Shown: positions 10,478 through 21,457, numbered from the stretch's first letter. The stretch: DNA of 64,000 bases from Pseudomonas fragi (GCF_002269505.1 NZ_NQKQ01000001.1:372001-436000), one strand, 5' to 3'. Notes: generated by a model from the sequence alone, not told the origin. Made by a program: numbers and translations.

Positions 10478-10732
10478 TTACTTCAAACCCTGACCCGAAA
10501 AAATCAGCACTTTATCGCCGGCGTATTGCACGCTGATAAAGCTCTTCTGGTCGCCCCATGTACAGCTCGACATCCCCAATGCGCCCGAGCATTCGGTCGG
10601 AGTACCCAGCAGTTGCTCCACTTCGGCCTTGGTCATGCCGGCCGACAGTTTCGAGTAGTTTTGCTGATTGATTTTGCTGCACGCCGCCAGCAACACACAG
10701 AACGACAACAACGCCAAAGTACGCAACTTCAT
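10478..10732 (-). CDS. small lipoprotein, SmpA/OmlA-like fold
   Basis: An 84-residue lipoprotein with a signal peptide ending in LLAACSK (lipid-modified Cys near residue 19). The mature part, NYSKLSAGMTKAEVEQLLG followed by three strands, is the short beta-alpha-alpha-beta unit of the SmpA/OmlA-like (BamE-like) superfamily. ATG 10732 was chosen because it puts the basic MKLRTL in front of the hydrophobic segment and has AGGAGC upstream; a longer frame to 10795 would ruin the signal peptide. Function unknown. Confidence 0.82.
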   Translation of the reverse strand: MKLRTLALLSFCVLLAACSKINQQNYSKLSAGMTKAEVEQLLGTPTECSGALGMSSCTWGDQKSFISVQYAGDKVLIFSGQGLK

Positions 10733-10843
10733 GGAAAGCTCCTGAATGAGAAAGTCGGCATAGCCGCCTGATGCAAGCTTAGAAGAGAAAACCACAGGCT
10801 GGTTCCCGCAGGGCGCAGGGATTTATTTCAGGAGGGGAAACAA

Positions 10844-10932
10844 CTGTGGGAGCGAGCTTGCTCGCGATACAGGCAACCCGGTATGCCTGACATACCGTGT
10901 CGATGCTATCGCGAGCAAGCCAGCTCCCACTG
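10844..10932. repeat. paired REP-type palindrome upstream of the lipoprotein genes / downstream of fbp
   Basis: CTGTGGGAGCGAGCTTGCTCGCGAT at the left and its near reverse complement ending CAGCTCCCACTG at the right enclose about 40 bp with an additional small palindrome. This is the common Pseudomonas REP pair arrangement. Confidence 0.85.
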
Positions 10933-10936
10933 GGGC

Positions 10937-11947
10937 TTACTCTTTGTGGTAAGCGGTAACGCGCGCGACTTCTTCTTTCGAGCCCAAGTACACGGCTACA
11001 CGCTGGTGCAAGCCTTCTGGCTGGATGTCGAGGATGCGCTGGTGGCCATCAGTCGATGCGCCGCCAGCCTGTTCCACAAGGAAGGACATCGGGTTGGCTT
11101 CGTACATCAAGCGCAGCTTGCCCGGCTTGGACGGCTCACGGCTGTCGCGCGGGTACATGAACAGACCGCCACGGGTCAGGATGCGATGCACGTCAGCAAC
11201 CATCGCAGCAACCCAGCGCATGTTGAAGTTCTTCTTCAACGGGCCTTCTTCACCGGCCAGCAGTTCGTCAACGTAGCGCTGTACCGGGGCTTCCCAGTGA
11301 CGCTGGTTGGACATGTTGATGGCAAATTCCTGGGTAGCTTCAGGAATGGTGATGTCTTCGTGGGTCAGCACGAAGCTGCCCATTTCGCGGTCCAGGGTAA
11401 AGCCCTTGACGCCGTCGCCCAAGGTCAGTACCAGCATCGTCTGCGGGCCGTAGATGGCGTAACCGGCAGCAACTTGTTGAGTGCCTGGCTGCAGGAAAGC
11501 CTTTTCATTCAAAGGCTCATTCTGGGTCAGGTATTCGTTCGGGCAACGCAGTACCGAGAAAATGGTGCCAACTGGCGCGTTGATATCGATGTTGGACGAT
11601 CCGTCCAGTGGGTCGAACACCAACAGGTAGGCGCCTTTCGGATATTTACCCGGAATCTGGTAGGCATTGTCCATTTCTTCGGACGCCATGCCAGCCAGGT
11701 GACCGCCCCATTCGTTGGCTTCGAGCAGGATCTCGTTGGAGATCACATCGAGCTTCTTCTGCACTTCACCTTGCACGTTTTCGGTGCCCATGCTGCCCAG
11801 AACACCCCCAAGGGCGCCTTTGGACACGGCGTGGCTGATCTCTTTGCAAGCACGCGCCACCACTTCGATGAGGAAACGCAAATCAGCAGGCGTGTTGTTG
11901 CTGCGGGTCTGCTCGATCAGATAGCGACTCAGGGTAACGCGGGACAT
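10937..11947 (-). CDS. fbp: class I fructose-1,6-bisphosphatase Fbp
   Basis: Gluconeogenic enzyme that hydrolyses fructose 1,6-bisphosphate; essential for growth on organic acids, which suits a pseudomonad. The full-length 336-residue protein has the metal-site motif [20 protein letters not shown] near residue 108 and the C-terminal [13 protein letters not shown]. Monocistronic by its surroundings: REP pair on the 3' side and about 260 bp with repeats on the 5' side. Confidence 0.97.
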   Translation of the reverse strand: MSRVTLSRYLIEQTRSNNTPADLRFLIEVVARACKEISHAVSKGALGGVLGSMGTENVQGEVQKKLDVISNEILLEANEWGGHLAGMASEEMDNAYQIPGKYPKGAYLLVFDPLDGSSNIDINAPVGTIFSVLRCPNEYLTQNEPLNEKAFLQPGTQQVAAGYAIYGPQTMLVLTLGDGVKGFTLDREMGSFVLTHEDITIPEATQEFAINMSNQRHWEAPVQRYVDELLAGEEGPLKKNFNMRWVAAMVADVHRILTRGGLFMYPRDSREPSKPGKLRLMYEANPMSFLVEQAGGASTDGHQRILDIQPEGLHQRVAVYLGSKEEVARVTAYHKE

Positions 11948-12077
11948 GTAAGGCTCCGAACAATGGGGAGGGGGCGAAAAACCCGCGCAGTTTAACGCGA
12001 GTTGCCGTGCAAATCTTCTAATCAGACTCAGAACTGGCCGAACGGGTTCAGCTGAACCCTTAAATCAACCAAAAACC

Positions 12078-12180
12078 TGTAGCCGCTGCCGCAGGCTGCG
12101 CTACAAGGTCCGAAGGAAACTTAAACTGTGGGAGCGAGCCTGCTCGCGAAGGTCGTTCGCGAGCAGGCTGGCTCCCACAG
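12078..12180. repeat. two different palindromic repeats in the fbp-glgP gap
   Basis: The 257-bp gap between fbp and glgP holds a single palindrome TGTAGCCGCTGCCGCAGGCT..GCTACA at 12078-12107 and a compact REP pair at 12126-12180 (CTGTGGGAGCGAGCCTGCTC facing its reverse complement over about 6 bp). I see no gene in the gap. Confidence 0.8.
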
Positions 12181-12204
12181 GGCAACAGAGTATCTACAGG
12201 TGTG

Positions 12205-14652
12205 TTACAGGGCTTTCCATATCTCGGTCGCGTACTCACGAATGGTCCGGTCCGATGAGAACCAGCCCATGCGCGCCGTGTTCAACACCGCTTTGCGCCA
12301 CCACTCATCCTTGTCCTGCCACAGTTGCTCCACACGCATCTGCGCATCCCAGTAAGCATCAAAATCAGCACACACCAGAAACCGGTCATATTCGATCAGA
12401 GAATCCACCAGGCCGGTGTAACGCGCCGGATCGTCGTGGGAAAACACCCCGCCACGGATCGCCTGCAACACGTCATTGAGCCGGTGCGAGGCCGCCACAT
12501 CCGGCGCCGCATGGAACTCGCCATTACGCTTGCGCGCTTCGACCTGCTGCGAACTCAGACCGAAGATAAACATGTTGTCAGCACCCACCCGCTCGCACAT
12601 CTCGACATTGGCCCCGTCCATCGTGCCAATGGTCAGTGCGCCGTTAAGACCGAATTTCATGTTGCTGGTGCCCGACGCTTCGTAGCCTGCCGTGGAGATC
12701 TGCTCGGACAAGTCGGCCGCCGGAATGATGCTTTCGGCCAGGCTGACGTTGTAGTTGGGGATAAACACCACCTTGAGCAGCCCGCGCACGGTGGGGTCGT
12801 TGTTGACGGTGCGGGCGATATCATTGGCCAGTTTGATAATGAGCTTGGCCTGTTCATAACTGGCCGCCGACTTGCCGGCAAAAATCTTCACCCGTGGCAC
12901 CCAGTGGTTACCGGGCTCGGCACGAATGGCCTGATACAACGCCACCGTATGCATCAAGTTGAGCAGTTGGCGTTTGTACTCGTGAATCCGTTTGACCTGC
13001 ACATCGAACAGGGCCTCAGGGTTGACCACAATGCCCAAGCGCTCGTAAATCAGCGCCGCCAGGGTGCATTTGCTTTGCAGGCGCTGTTCGGCGAAACGCT
13101 TGCGAAAATCGGCACGCTCGGCAAAAGGCTCCAGCTTGATCAGTTTGTATTCGGTTTCGTCGAGTACATCGGGGCCCAGCACATCCACCAGCATGGCGGT
13201 CAACGGCGGGTTGGCCTGGAACAGCCAGCGGCGGAAGGTAACGCCGTTGGTTTTGTTGTTGATCCGGTTCGGGTAGAGCTTGTGCAACTCGGCGAATACG
13301 GTACTGCGCATCAGTTGCGTGTGCAGCCCGGAAACCCCGTTGACGCTGTGGGAACCCAAAAATGCCAGGTTGCCCATGCGCACCCGGCGGCCGTGGTCTT
13401 CTTCGATCAGCGACACCGCACGTAACACGTCAAAGTCGTGAATGCCCTTGGCCCGCAGGGCATCGATGTGGTGCGCATTGATCAGGTAAATAATCTGCAT
13501 ATGCCGCGGCAACAGGCGCTCCATCAAGCCTACGGGCCAGGTTTCCAGCGCTTCAGGCAGCAGCGTGTGGTTGGTATACGACAGGGTATCAACGGTGACT
13601 TGCCACGCTGACTGCCATTCGATGCCGTGCTCGTCGACGAGGATGCGCATCAACTCCGCCACGGCAATCGAGGGGTGCGTGTCATTGAGCTGAATGGATA
13701 CGTGTTCGGCCAGGTTCAGCAGCGTCTCATGGACGTGCAGATGACGTCGCAGCAGATCCTGCAATGAGGCAGAAACAAAGAAGAACTCCTGACGCAGACG
13801 CAATTCCTGGCCGGCCTCGTTGCTGTCAGCCGGGTACAGCACGCGCGAGATGCTCTCGGCCCGCACCACTTCGGCTACCGCGCCCAGATGGTCACCGGCG
13901 TTGAAACGGCCAAGGTTCAGATCGTGCAGCGCCCTCGCTCGCCACAGGCGCAGGGTGTTCACACTGGCACCGCGCCAGCCCACTACGGGCGTGTCATAGG
14001 CAATCGCCCGCACCGTCTCGCCCGGCCACCAGATTTGCCGCAACTGGCCTTGCTCATCCTGTTTGGTTTCAACCGAACCGCCAAAGCCCACCGAGTAGAG
14101 TACTTCGGCGCGCTCGAACTCCCAGGGGTTGCCGAAGTCCAGCCAGTTCTCGGTTTGTTCCTGCTGCCAGCCGTCGACAATACTCTGGCGAAACAGCCCG
14201 TGTTCGTAGCGGATGCCATAACCGTGGGCGGCAATGCCCAAGGTCGACATGCTCTCCATAAAGCAGGCCGCCAAACGACCCAGGCCACCATTGCCAAGGG
14301 CCGCATCCGGCTCAAGGACACGGATGCGCTCCAGGTCCACGCCAAGCTCGCCCAGCGCCTCACGCGCTACCTCCAGCAAACCCAGGTTGCTCAGGCTGTC
14401 GTACAGCAGGCGACCGATCAGAAACTCCAGCGACAGGTAATACACCCGCTTCTGGTCCTTGCGATAAATCTGCCGGGTGCTGTCCATCCAGTGTTCGACC
14501 ATATGGTCGCGGGCAGCCAGGGCAATGGCTTCAAACCAGTCGTGGTCAAACGCGTGTTCCGGGTCCTTACCCACCGCGTAAGTCAGTTTGGCTACTACAG
14601 CGGCACGGAAAGCCGCCACCTGTGCGTCACGAACAAGCGGTTCCTGGGACAT
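12205..14652 (-). CDS. glgP: glycogen/maltodextrin phosphorylase GlgP
   Basis: Pyridoxal-phosphate enzyme releasing glucose 1-phosphate from alpha-1,4-glucans in the cytoplasm. The 815-residue length is normal. Key blocks visible: GNGGLGRLAACFMES (about 115), NDTHPSIAVAELMRIL (about 325) and the PLP-lysine region EASGTSNMKFGLNGALTIG (about 650). ATG 14652 gives the family start MSQEPLVRDAQV; an in-frame start near 14805 would add 51 unrelated residues. No other glycogen genes are beside it. Confidence 0.95.
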   Translation of the reverse strand: MSQEPLVRDAQVAAFRAAVVAKLTYAVGKDPEHAFDHDWFEAIALAARDHMVEHWMDSTRQIYRKDQKRVYYLSLEFLIGRLLYDSLSNLGLLEVAREALGELGVDLERIRVLEPDAALGNGGLGRLAACFMESMSTLGIAAHGYGIRYEHGLFRQSIVDGWQQEQTENWLDFGNPWEFERAEVLYSVGFGGSVETKQDEQGQLRQIWWPGETVRAIAYDTPVVGWRGASVNTLRLWRARALHDLNLGRFNAGDHLGAVAEVVRAESISRVLYPADSNEAGQELRLRQEFFFVSASLQDLLRRHLHVHETLLNLAEHVSIQLNDTHPSIAVAELMRILVDEHGIEWQSAWQVTVDTLSYTNHTLLPEALETWPVGLMERLLPRHMQIIYLINAHHIDALRAKGIHDFDVLRAVSLIEEDHGRRVRMGNLAFLGSHSVNGVSGLHTQLMRSTVFAELHKLYPNRINNKTNGVTFRRWLFQANPPLTAMLVDVLGPDVLDETEYKLIKLEPFAERADFRKRFAEQRLQSKCTLAALIYERLGIVVNPEALFDVQVKRIHEYKRQLLNLMHTVALYQAIRAEPGNHWVPRVKIFAGKSAASYEQAKLIIKLANDIARTVNNDPTVRGLLKVVFIPNYNVSLAESIIPAADLSEQISTAGYEASGTSNMKFGLNGALTIGTMDGANVEMCERVGADNMFIFGLSSQQVEARKRNGEFHAAPDVAASHRLNDVLQAIRGGVFSHDDPARYTGLVDSLIEYDRFLVCADFDAYWDAQMRVEQLWQDKDEWWRKAVLNTARMGWFSSDRTIREYATEIWKAL

Positions 14653-14921
14653 CGATACAAACCTCAATCGAGATAGGGCGATTTGAAGAACGAGTGGTGT
14701 CAGCCTAGACGCTTCAACAGAAACAAAGTGCTTTGATTCGGGCTTTTTTTGGCGATTATTTAAAAAAAGATGAAGAAGTGAATGCCGCCCCAAAACGAGG
14801 CACATTCGCAGTTGAACGCTTTAAAACATGGCCCTGATCGAAAAACCGGCAAATGGTTGTTCACACATTCACCAACCCCGGTATGATCGCGCGCCCTGAT
14901 GCACGCTGGAATACAAGTCTG

Positions 14922-15356
14922 ATGAAGTCCAACCTGATCGCCGCCGCGGAAATCGACCGTCTCGATACCTGGGCCAAATACTCCGCGCCCATGTGCGGCT
15001 CCTGCATTTCCAGCTGCTGCACGTTGCCGGTCGAGGTCAAGATCAAAGACCTGATTCGCATCGGCATCGTCGACGAGTTCGAGATGGGCGATCCGCCGAA
15101 GAACATCGCCAAGCGCCTGCAAAAAGAAGGGATCGTGGAGCGCTTCAACCAGAAGTCGGGGATTTTCACCCTGCAGCGCATGAGCAATAACGACTGCCTT
15201 TACCTGGATCGCAAGTCGCGCATGTGCACCATTTACGAGATCCGCCCGGATACCTGCCGCAACCACCCGCGGATTGGCCCGCGCCCTGGTTATTGCGCAT
15301 ACGTGCCGAAAGCCGTTGAGCGCAAGAACAGCAGCGTCAAGCTGATGGATTTCTAA
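14922..15356 (+). CDS. YkgJ-family cysteine-cluster protein
   Basis: A 144-residue cytoplasmic protein with two Cys clusters: MCGSCISSCCTLPVEV (about 24-34) and a second set in DCLYLDRKSRMCTIYEIRPD followed by TCRNHP, the pattern of the YkgJ/UPF0153 family proposed to bind zinc or an iron-sulfur cluster. Some members act as cofactor-dependent maturation proteins, but no function is established here. ATG 14922 was preferred to an earlier in-frame GTG because the added residues are not family-like. Divergent from glgP across 270 bp. Confidence 0.85.
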   Translation: MKSNLIAAAEIDRLDTWAKYSAPMCGSCISSCCTLPVEVKIKDLIRIGIVDEFEMGDPPKNIAKRLQKEGIVERFNQKSGIFTLQRMSNNDCLYLDRKSRMCTIYEIRPDTCRNHPRIGPRPGYCAYVPKAVERKNSSVKLMDF

Positions 15357-15366
15357 GCACAACAGC

Positions 15367-15477
15367 GCCCTCACCCTAGCCCTCTCCCGGAGGGAGAGGG
15401 AACTAAAAGCAAAAACATATGTGCGCAACACCCCCTATCGGCTCCCTCTCCCTCGGGAGAAGGCTTGGGTGAGGGGC
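15367..15477. repeat. 111-bp palindromic intergenic element, copy 1
   Basis: Starts GCCCTCACCCTAGCCCTCTC and ends CTTGGGTGAGGGGC; the two arms each contain their own hairpin (CCCTCTCCC..GGGAGAGGG and CTCCCTCTCC..GGGAG). The whole unit recurs at 24196-24306 in the opposite orientation and with the same length. It sits between convergent genes, upstream of the typA terminator. Confidence 0.85.
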
Positions 15478-15503
15478 CAGCTTCAAACACAAATGCCAGA
15501 CAT

Positions 15504-15541
15504 AAAAAAACGCCCCCGACCGCAAGGTCGGGGGCGTTTTT
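15504..15541. terminator. bidirectional terminator between ykgJ-like gene and typA
   Basis: AAAAAAACGCCCCCGAC-CGCAAG-GTCGGGGGCGTTTTT is a strong 11-bp GC stem flanked by A and T runs on either side, placed between two convergent genes, so it can serve both. Confidence 0.92.
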
Positions 15542-15561
15542 GTAACCGCTAACTAAGTAAC

Positions 15562-17382
15562 TTAGTTTTTGGCCTTTTTAGCAGCGCGGGTACGCTCGCC
15601 TTCGTCCAGGATCTTCTTACGAAGACGGATGGACTTAGGAGTCACTTCGCACAGCTCGTCGTCCTGGATGAATTCCAGAGCCTGTTCCAGAGTGAAGCGA
15701 ACAGGTGGAACCAGAGCGATGGTTTCGTCTTTACCCGAAGCACGCATGTTGTCGAGCTTCTTGCCCTTGGTAGGGTTAACGCCCATATCGGTGTCACGGC
15801 TGTTCAGACCAACGATCTGACCGTTGTAGACCTCTTGACCGTGCTCAACGAACAGCTTGCCACGCGCCTGCAGAGTTTCCAGGGAGTAGGTCAGCGCCTT
15901 GCCAGTTTCAACCGATACCAGAACGCCGTTCTGACGGCCGGACATGTGGCCCGACTTCATCACGTCGTAACGATCGAAGATCGAGGTCAGGATGCCAGCA
16001 CCGTTGGTCAGGGTCAGGAACTGGTTACGGAAACCGATCAGACCACGAGCAGGGATGTTGTATTCCAGACGAACACGGCCTTTGCCATCCGGCACCATGT
16101 TAGTCAGGTCGCCTTTACGCAGACCCATCTCTTCCATCACCTTGCCCTGGGATTCTTCCGGGGTGTCGATGGTGACGTTTTCGAACGGTTCGTGCTTAAC
16201 GCCGTCAACCATACGGATGATTACTTCTGGACGACCAACGCCCATTTCGAAGCCTTCACGACGCATAGTTTCGATCAGTACGGACAAGTGCAGCTCGCCA
16301 CGGCCCGATACTTTGAACTTGTCAGCCGAGTCGCCTTCTTCAACGCGCAGTGCAACGTTGTAAAGCAGCTCTTTGTCCAGACGTTCCTTGATGTTACGGG
16401 AAGTCACGAACTTGCCATCTTTACCGCAGAATGGCGAGTCGTTTACCTGGAAGGTCATGGAAACGGTTGGCTCGTCAACAGTCAACGGCTTCATCGCTTC
16501 AACGTTCATCGGATCACACAGGGTGTCGGAGATGAACAGCGAATCCATACCGCTGATGCAAACGATATCGCCTGCCGACGCTTCTTCAACGTCTACACGG
16601 TGCAGACCGTGGTGACCCATCAGCTTCAGGATACGACCGTTACGGCGCTTGCCGTCAGCGTCGATGGCAACAACCGGGGTGTTCGGCTTGACGCGACCAC
16701 GAGCGATACGGCCAACGCCGATAATGCCCAGGAAGCTGTTGTAGTCCAGTGCCGAGATTTGCATCTGGAACGGACCATCACGGTCAACCTGTGGTGCTGG
16801 TACGTTGTCGACGATCGACTGGTACAGCGGGGTCATGTCTTCAGCCATGTCGGTGTGGTCAAGACCAGCAATACCGTTCAGGGCAGAGGCGTAAACCACT
16901 TTGAAGTCCAGCTGTTCTTCGGTAGCACCCAGGTTGTCGAACAGGTCGAAGATCTGGTCCAGAACCCAGTCCGGACGCGCGCCTGGACGGTCAACCTTGT
17001 TGATCACCACGATTGGACGCAGGCCGGCTTCGAAAGCCTTCTTGGTCACAAAACGGGTTTGCGGCATAGGGCCGTCTTGAGCGTCAACCAGCAGCAGAAC
17101 GGAGTCAACCATCGACATTACGCGTTCAACTTCGCCGCCGAAGTCGGCGTGGCCCGGGGTATCCACGATGTTGATGTGGTAGCCGTTCCAGTTGATGGCG
17201 GTGTTTTTCGCCAGAATGGTAATACCGCGCTCTTTCTCCTGGTCGTTGGAGTCCATTACGCGTTCGTCGTTAAGCTCGTTGCGCTCCAGGGTGCCGGATT
17301 GACGCAAGAGTTTGTCTACCAGGGTGGTTTTACCGTGGTCAACGTGAGCAATGATGGCGATGTTACGTAGATTTTCGATCAC
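15562..17382 (-). CDS. typA: ribosome-associated GTPase TypA/BipA
   Basis: Translation-factor GTPase that binds the 70S ribosome and assists subunit assembly and stress responses. The 606-residue protein carries the GTPase motifs [10 protein letters not shown] (G1), GITI (G2), [15 protein letters not shown] (G3) and [13 protein letters not shown] (G4), then EF-G-like domains III and V and the BipA-specific C-terminal domain ([20 protein letters not shown]). Confidence 0.97.
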   Translation of the reverse strand: MIENLRNIAIIAHVDHGKTTLVDKLLRQSGTLERNELNDERVMDSNDQEKERGITILAKNTAINWNGYHINIVDTPGHADFGGEVERVMSMVDSVLLLVDAQDGPMPQTRFVTKKAFEAGLRPIVVINKVDRPGARPDWVLDQIFDLFDNLGATEEQLDFKVVYASALNGIAGLDHTDMAEDMTPLYQSIVDNVPAPQVDRDGPFQMQISALDYNSFLGIIGVGRIARGRVKPNTPVVAIDADGKRRNGRILKLMGHHGLHRVDVEEASAGDIVCISGMDSLFISDTLCDPMNVEAMKPLTVDEPTVSMTFQVNDSPFCGKDGKFVTSRNIKERLDKELLYNVALRVEEGDSADKFKVSGRGELHLSVLIETMRREGFEMGVGRPEVIIRMVDGVKHEPFENVTIDTPEESQGKVMEEMGLRKGDLTNMVPDGKGRVRLEYNIPARGLIGFRNQFLTLTNGAGILTSIFDRYDVMKSGHMSGRQNGVLVSVETGKALTYSLETLQARGKLFVEHGQEVYNGQIVGLNSRDTDMGVNPTKGKKLDNMRASGKDETIALVPPVRFTLEQALEFIQDDELCEVTPKSIRLRKKILDEGERTRAAKKAKN

Positions 17383-17522
17383 TTGTGTATCTCGATCAGA
17401 GGATTCGGTGTGCTGACTGAGTCCAGGCAGCGATTAACAGTAGAGTCCGTGCAAGCCGTTACAGCTTGACGGCGGCGTCGGGGGGCCGGTGACGCAGGCC
17501 ACAGGCATACAGCCCCGGGCTC

Positions 17523-18977
17523 TTAGCTCGGTCGATAAACGCGCACATTGGCATGTCCCTCACTGAGCAAATGGTGAGCATGCAGGCGACTCATCACGCC
17601 TTTGTCGCAATACAACAGGTACTGACGGGTGTCATCCAGTTCCTTGAAGCGGCTGTTCAAAGCATAGAACGGCAACGCTTGTACTTCGATGCCAGCCAGT
17701 TCCAGCGGCTGATCTTCCTGAGCATCCGGGTGACGGATGTCGATCACGATCTGGCCCGCCAGCACTTCGCTGACTTCTTCGACTTGCAAGTCCTGGCCCA
17801 ATTCATCGATTACCCGATCAATCGGCACCAGTTTGGCCCGCTCAAGCGCACGCTCAAGCACGGCCATATCAAACTGTTGTTCTTCATACTCCACGCGGTT
17901 GCGCTTGGCGTGGGTCTTGGGGTTGACCGAAATCACCCCGCAATATTCAGGCATGTGCTTGGCAAAATCGGCCGTACCGATTTCTTCTGCCAAATCAATG
18001 ATGTCCTGCTTGTGGCTCGCGATCAGCGGGCGCAGCACCAGTTTGTCAGTAGCCGAATCGATCAGCGACAAATTGGGCAGTGTCTGGCTCGATACCTGGG
18101 AAATCGCTTCACCGGTCACCAGCACTTCGATATCCAGGCGTTCGGCAATACGTGTTGCAGCGCGCAACATCATACGCTTCAAAATGACGCCCATATGACT
18201 GTTATCGACTTTGCCGAGAATTTCGCCCAAAACTTCTTCGAACGGAACGCTGACAAACAGCACGCGTTGCGAGCTGCCGTACTTCTTCCATATATAGTGC
18301 GCGACTTCCATCACGCCCAATTCATGGGCACGTCCGCCCAGGTTGAAGAAGCAGAAGTGGCTCATCAGGCCGCGACGCATGATCTGGTAGGCCGCCACGG
18401 TGGAATCGAAGCCACCGGACATCAGCACCAGGGTCTGCTCAAGCGAACCCAACGGGTAGCCACCAATACTGTCGTGCTGGTTGTGAATCACAAACAACCG
18501 TTGGTCGCGAATTTCAATACGAACTTCGATTTCAGGCTTTTTCAGCTCGATTCCGGCTGCACCGCACTCACGACGCAGCTTGCTGCCGACGTATTTTTCG
18601 ACTTCCATCGAGGTAAATGGGTGCTTGCCGGCGCGTTTGCAACGCACCGAAAAAATCTTGCCCGCCAGTGCATCGCCGAAGTGCAGCTTGCACTTCTCAA
18701 CGATGTCGTCGAAGTCGCCCAGAGGGTACTCGTCGACCTGCAGGAAATGCGCAATACCCGGCATGCAGCTCAGGCGTTCGGTCATTTCTTTCAAGGCTTT
18801 AGGGTCGGTTACGCGCGTTTGCAGCTCGATGTTGTCCCACACGCCCGTCACCACCACAGCCGGGTCCAGATCGCGGAGCACAGTGCGGATGTTTTTGGCC
18901 AATTGACGGACGAAACGCATCCGAACCGGACGGCTCTTGATAGTGATTTCGGGGAAGACTTTAACGATTAGTTTCAT
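17523..18977 (-). CDS. thiI: tRNA 4-thiouridine synthase / thiamine sulfurtransferase ThiI
   Basis: Transfers sulfur to tRNA uridine-8 and to ThiS for thiazole synthesis. The 484-residue protein has the complete gamma-proteobacterial layout: ferredoxin-like N-terminus and THUMP domain (about 1-170), PP-loop pyrophosphatase motif [11 protein letters not shown] (about 190), and a C-terminal rhodanese domain with active Cys in [10 protein letters not shown] (about 456). ATG 18977 ([15 protein letters not shown]) is the family start. It is separated from typA by 140 bp and faces away from glnA. Confidence 0.96.
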   Translation of the reverse strand: MKLIVKVFPEITIKSRPVRMRFVRQLAKNIRTVLRDLDPAVVVTGVWDNIELQTRVTDPKALKEMTERLSCMPGIAHFLQVDEYPLGDFDDIVEKCKLHFGDALAGKIFSVRCKRAGKHPFTSMEVEKYVGSKLRRECGAAGIELKKPEIEVRIEIRDQRLFVIHNQHDSIGGYPLGSLEQTLVLMSGGFDSTVAAYQIMRRGLMSHFCFFNLGGRAHELGVMEVAHYIWKKYGSSQRVLFVSVPFEEVLGEILGKVDNSHMGVILKRMMLRAATRIAERLDIEVLVTGEAISQVSSQTLPNLSLIDSATDKLVLRPLIASHKQDIIDLAEEIGTADFAKHMPEYCGVISVNPKTHAKRNRVEYEEQQFDMAVLERALERAKLVPIDRVIDELGQDLQVEEVSEVLAGQIVIDIRHPDAQEDQPLELAGIEVQALPFYALNSRFKELDDTRQYLLYCDKGVMSRLHAHHLLSEGHANVRVYRPS

Positions 18978-19194
18978 GAAAACAGCGCGCGAGCAGCCTG
19001 CCAAAAAAGGGGGGCGCGGATTATAGCGGAAATTGCTCAAGGTTTAACCAGTTATCGTACAAACGGTTTTGCGCGCACCAAAATAGAACATAAACAGCCA
19101 AATTCGCTTCATTTGAGTGCGATAAACGCGGCTAATCGGTAGTCTGGCCCGCTTACCTGCTTGAGATTGGCGCATTACACCCAACTCGGGGCAC

Positions 19195-19210
19195 TGGCAT
19201 GCAATTTGCT
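19195..19210 (+). promoter_or_regulatory. sigma-54 promoter of glnA
   Basis: TGGCATGCAATTTGCT matches the sigma-54 consensus (TGGCACGNNNNTTGCW) with GG and GC spaced correctly. It lies 100 bp before the glnA start, so a leader of about 90 nt is expected. A weak NtrC-like half site (GCACCAAAATAGAAC, 19075-19089) is about 120 bp upstream; the half site alone is not convincing. Confidence 0.88.
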
Positions 19211-19309
19211 CCCTTGTGAGGCAGGTTGCCTTGGCAGAGTATTCGCGCCGGCATCAACCACTTATTAAGGGCATTCCACTACCAGCCCTAAGCCACCCCG
19301 GAGGACACT

Positions 19310-20716
19310 ATGTCGAAGTCGGTTCAACTCATCAAAGATCATGACGTCAAGTGGATTGATCTGCGCTTCACTGATACCAAAGGCACTCAGCACCACGTGA
19401 CCATGCCGGCCCGTGATGCGCTGGATGAAAACTTCTTCACCGACGGCAAAATGTTCGACGGCTCCTCCATTGCTGGCTGGAAAGGCATCGAAGCGTCCGA
19501 CATGATCCTGCTGCCAGACGACAGCACTGCCGTACTGGATCCGTTCACCGAACAGCCTACGCTGATCCTGGTGTGCGACATCATCGAACCTTCGACCATG
19601 CAAGGCTATGACCGCGACCCACGCGCCATCGCTACCCGTGCCGAGGAATACCTGAAGTCCACCGGTATCGGCGACACCGTTTTCGTTGGCCCGGAGCCAG
19701 AGTTCTTCATCTTCGACCAAGTGAAATTCAAGTCCGACATTTCCGGCTCCATGTTCAAGATCTACTCCGAACAAGGTTCGTGGATGTCCGACCAGGACGT
19801 GGAAGGCGGCAACAAAGGCCACCGTCCTGGCGTCAAAGGCGGCTATTTCCCGGTTCCGCCGTTCGACCATGACCACGAAATCCGTACCTCCATGTGCAAC
19901 GCCATGGAAGAGATGGGCCTGGTTATCGAAGTTCACCACCACGAAGTGGCAACTGCTGGCCAGAACGAAATCGGCGTGCAGTTCAACACCCTGGTGAAAA
20001 AGGCTGACGAAGTTCAGACCCTGAAGTACTGCGTACATAACGTGGCAGACGCCTACGGCCGTACTGCTACTTTCATGCCCAAGCCTCTGTACGGCGACAA
20101 CGGCTCGGGTATGCACGTTCACATGTCCATCTCCAAAGATGGCAAGAACACCTTCGCAGGCGAAGGCTATGCCGGCCTGTCCGACACTGCCCTGTACTTC
20201 ATCGGCGGTATCATCAAGCACGGTAAGGCCCTGAACGGCTTCACCAACCCGGCTACCAACTCCTACAAGCGTCTGGTACCAGGCTTCGAAGCGCCAGTAA
20301 TGCTGGCCTACTCGGCCCGTAACCGTTCGGCTTCGATCCGTATTCCTTACGTGTCCAGCCCTAAAGCTCGCCGTATCGAAGCACGTTTCCCGGACCCGGC
20401 AGCCAACCCGTACCTGTGCTTCGCCGCACTGATGATGGCTGGTCTGGACGGTATCCAGAACAAGACTCACCCTGGCGACGCCGCTGACAAAAATCTGTAT
20501 GACCTGCCGCCTGAAGAGGCTAAAGAGATCCCACAAGTTTGCGGCAGCCTGAAAGAAGCCCTGGAAGAGCTGGATAAAGGTCGTGCGTTCCTGACCAAAG
20601 GCGGCGTTTTCAGCGACGACTTCATCGACGCGTACATCGCCCTTAAAAGCGAAGAAGAAATCCAGGTTCGTACTTTCGTACACCCACTGGAATACGAGCT
20701 GTACTACAGCTGCTAA
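19310..20716 (+). CDS. glnA: type I glutamine synthetase GlnA
   Basis: Cytoplasmic dodecameric enzyme making glutamine from glutamate, ammonia and ATP. The 468-residue product has FDGSSIAGW (about 48), the metal-site [26 protein letters not shown] (about 264) and the adenylylation Tyr in [14 protein letters not shown] (about 397). ATG 19310 has GGAGG 6 bases upstream. Expected to be expressed from the sigma-54 promoter under NtrC control and to be adenylylated by GlnE. Confidence 0.98.
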   Translation: MSKSVQLIKDHDVKWIDLRFTDTKGTQHHVTMPARDALDENFFTDGKMFDGSSIAGWKGIEASDMILLPDDSTAVLDPFTEQPTLILVCDIIEPSTMQGYDRDPRAIATRAEEYLKSTGIGDTVFVGPEPEFFIFDQVKFKSDISGSMFKIYSEQGSWMSDQDVEGGNKGHRPGVKGGYFPVPPFDHDHEIRTSMCNAMEEMGLVIEVHHHEVATAGQNEIGVQFNTLVKKADEVQTLKYCVHNVADAYGRTATFMPKPLYGDNGSGMHVHMSISKDGKNTFAGEGYAGLSDTALYFIGGIIKHGKALNGFTNPATNSYKRLVPGFEAPVMLAYSARNRSASIRIPYVSSPKARRIEARFPDPAANPYLCFAALMMAGLDGIQNKTHPGDAADKNLYDLPPEEAKEIPQVCGSLKEALEELDKGRAFLTKGGVFSDDFIDAYIALKSEEEIQVRTFVHPLEYELYYSC

Positions 20717-20748
20717 TCCAGTGACGCCCGCGCAAGCGGCGTGATTCG

Positions 20749-20775
20749 AAAAAGCCTCCTTCGGGAGGTTTTTTT
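20749..20775 (+). terminator. Rho-independent terminator of glnA
   Basis: AAAAAGCCTCC-TTCG-GGAGGTTTTTTT immediately after the glnA stop. Separates glnA from the ntrB-ntrC pair, which therefore needs its own promoter. Confidence 0.93.
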
Positions 20776-20890
20776 GTGGGCGCCGTCTTACGCAAGCATG
20801 GGATGAAAGACTCTGGACTCGTGCCCGCACCTGACAGCCACGCTGCTGAGTGACCGGTAGTTTGTCGCCACTCAACCAATGGAGACTGAC

Positions 20891-21307
20891 ATGCCCACCC
20901 TACTCAACCTCAAAACCCTGCTGCTGTCGTGCGCCTGCCTGCTTTTGCTGGGCTGCGCCAGCCCACCCACTGAGGTGAATGTCGAGCAACTGCTCAAGAC
21001 CGGGCAATCGTGGATTGGCACTCCTTACACATGGCCGGACGGCAAGCCGGAATTCACCGTGGTCAAAATCACCCTCCCGGCCAACACCGCACTGAAATGG
21101 CACACGCACCCCATGCCCAATATCGCCTATGTGGTCGCAGGCGAACTGATGGTAGAAACCGAAGATGGCCTGCACAAAACCACGCTCAAACCTGGCCAGG
21201 TACTGCCCGAGATGGTCAACACCTCCCATCGCGGCACCAGCGGCAAGAGACCGGTTGAACTGATCGTGTTCTATGCCGGCACACCCGGCATGCCACTGTC
21301 CCATTGA
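20891..21307 (+). CDS. cupin-domain lipoprotein
   Basis: A 138-residue protein with a lipoprotein signal (LLLLGCASP, Cys about 22) followed by a single cupin barrel: TALKWHTHPMPNIAYVVAGELMV carries the first metal-binding motif (H-x-H... E-like position) and PGQVLPEMVNTSHRG the second. ATG 20891 has GGAGA 5 bases upstream. Location and metal binding are inferred; the substrate is unknown. It lies between glnA and ntrB but has its own leader and is followed by a palindrome, so no nitrogen role is implied. Confidence 0.85.
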   Translation: MPTLLNLKTLLLSCACLLLLGCASPPTEVNVEQLLKTGQSWIGTPYTWPDGKPEFTVVKITLPANTALKWHTHPMPNIAYVVAGELMVETEDGLHKTTLKPGQVLPEMVNTSHRGTSGKRPVELIVFYAGTPGMPLSH

Positions 21308-21315
21308 CACCCAAC

Positions 21316-21378
21316 CTGTAGTCGCTGCCGCAGGCTGCGATAAGGGCTCCCTATCGCAGCCTTCGGCAGCGACTACAG
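21316..21378. repeat. palindromic repeat after the cupin lipoprotein gene
   Basis: CTGTAGTCGCTGCCGCAGGC facing its reverse complement (ending GCAGCGACTACAG). Same family as the palindrome at 58381-58459 and the single one at 12078. Confidence 0.85.
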
Positions 21379-21457
21379 CAACGCATGACAGCAACCACTC
21401 GCTCATCGCCATCAGCACCGGTCCATTTTTCAGCCAACTGAATCCATTCACCTAAAA

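Noticed and set aside
15835..17370. 511-codon open frame antisense to typA
   Set aside because: Exact shadow of the typA frame without start context or family features.
17553..18971. 472-codon open frame antisense to thiI
   Set aside because: Shadow frame; ThiI on the other strand has all domains.
19075..19089. GCACCAAAATAGAAC as a full NtrC site for glnA
   Set aside because: Only one half fits; mentioned as a weak candidate but not called as a feature.
19265..20875. 536-codon open frame antisense to glnA
   Set aside because: Shadow of the glnA third-position bias; runs through the glnA promoter side and terminator.
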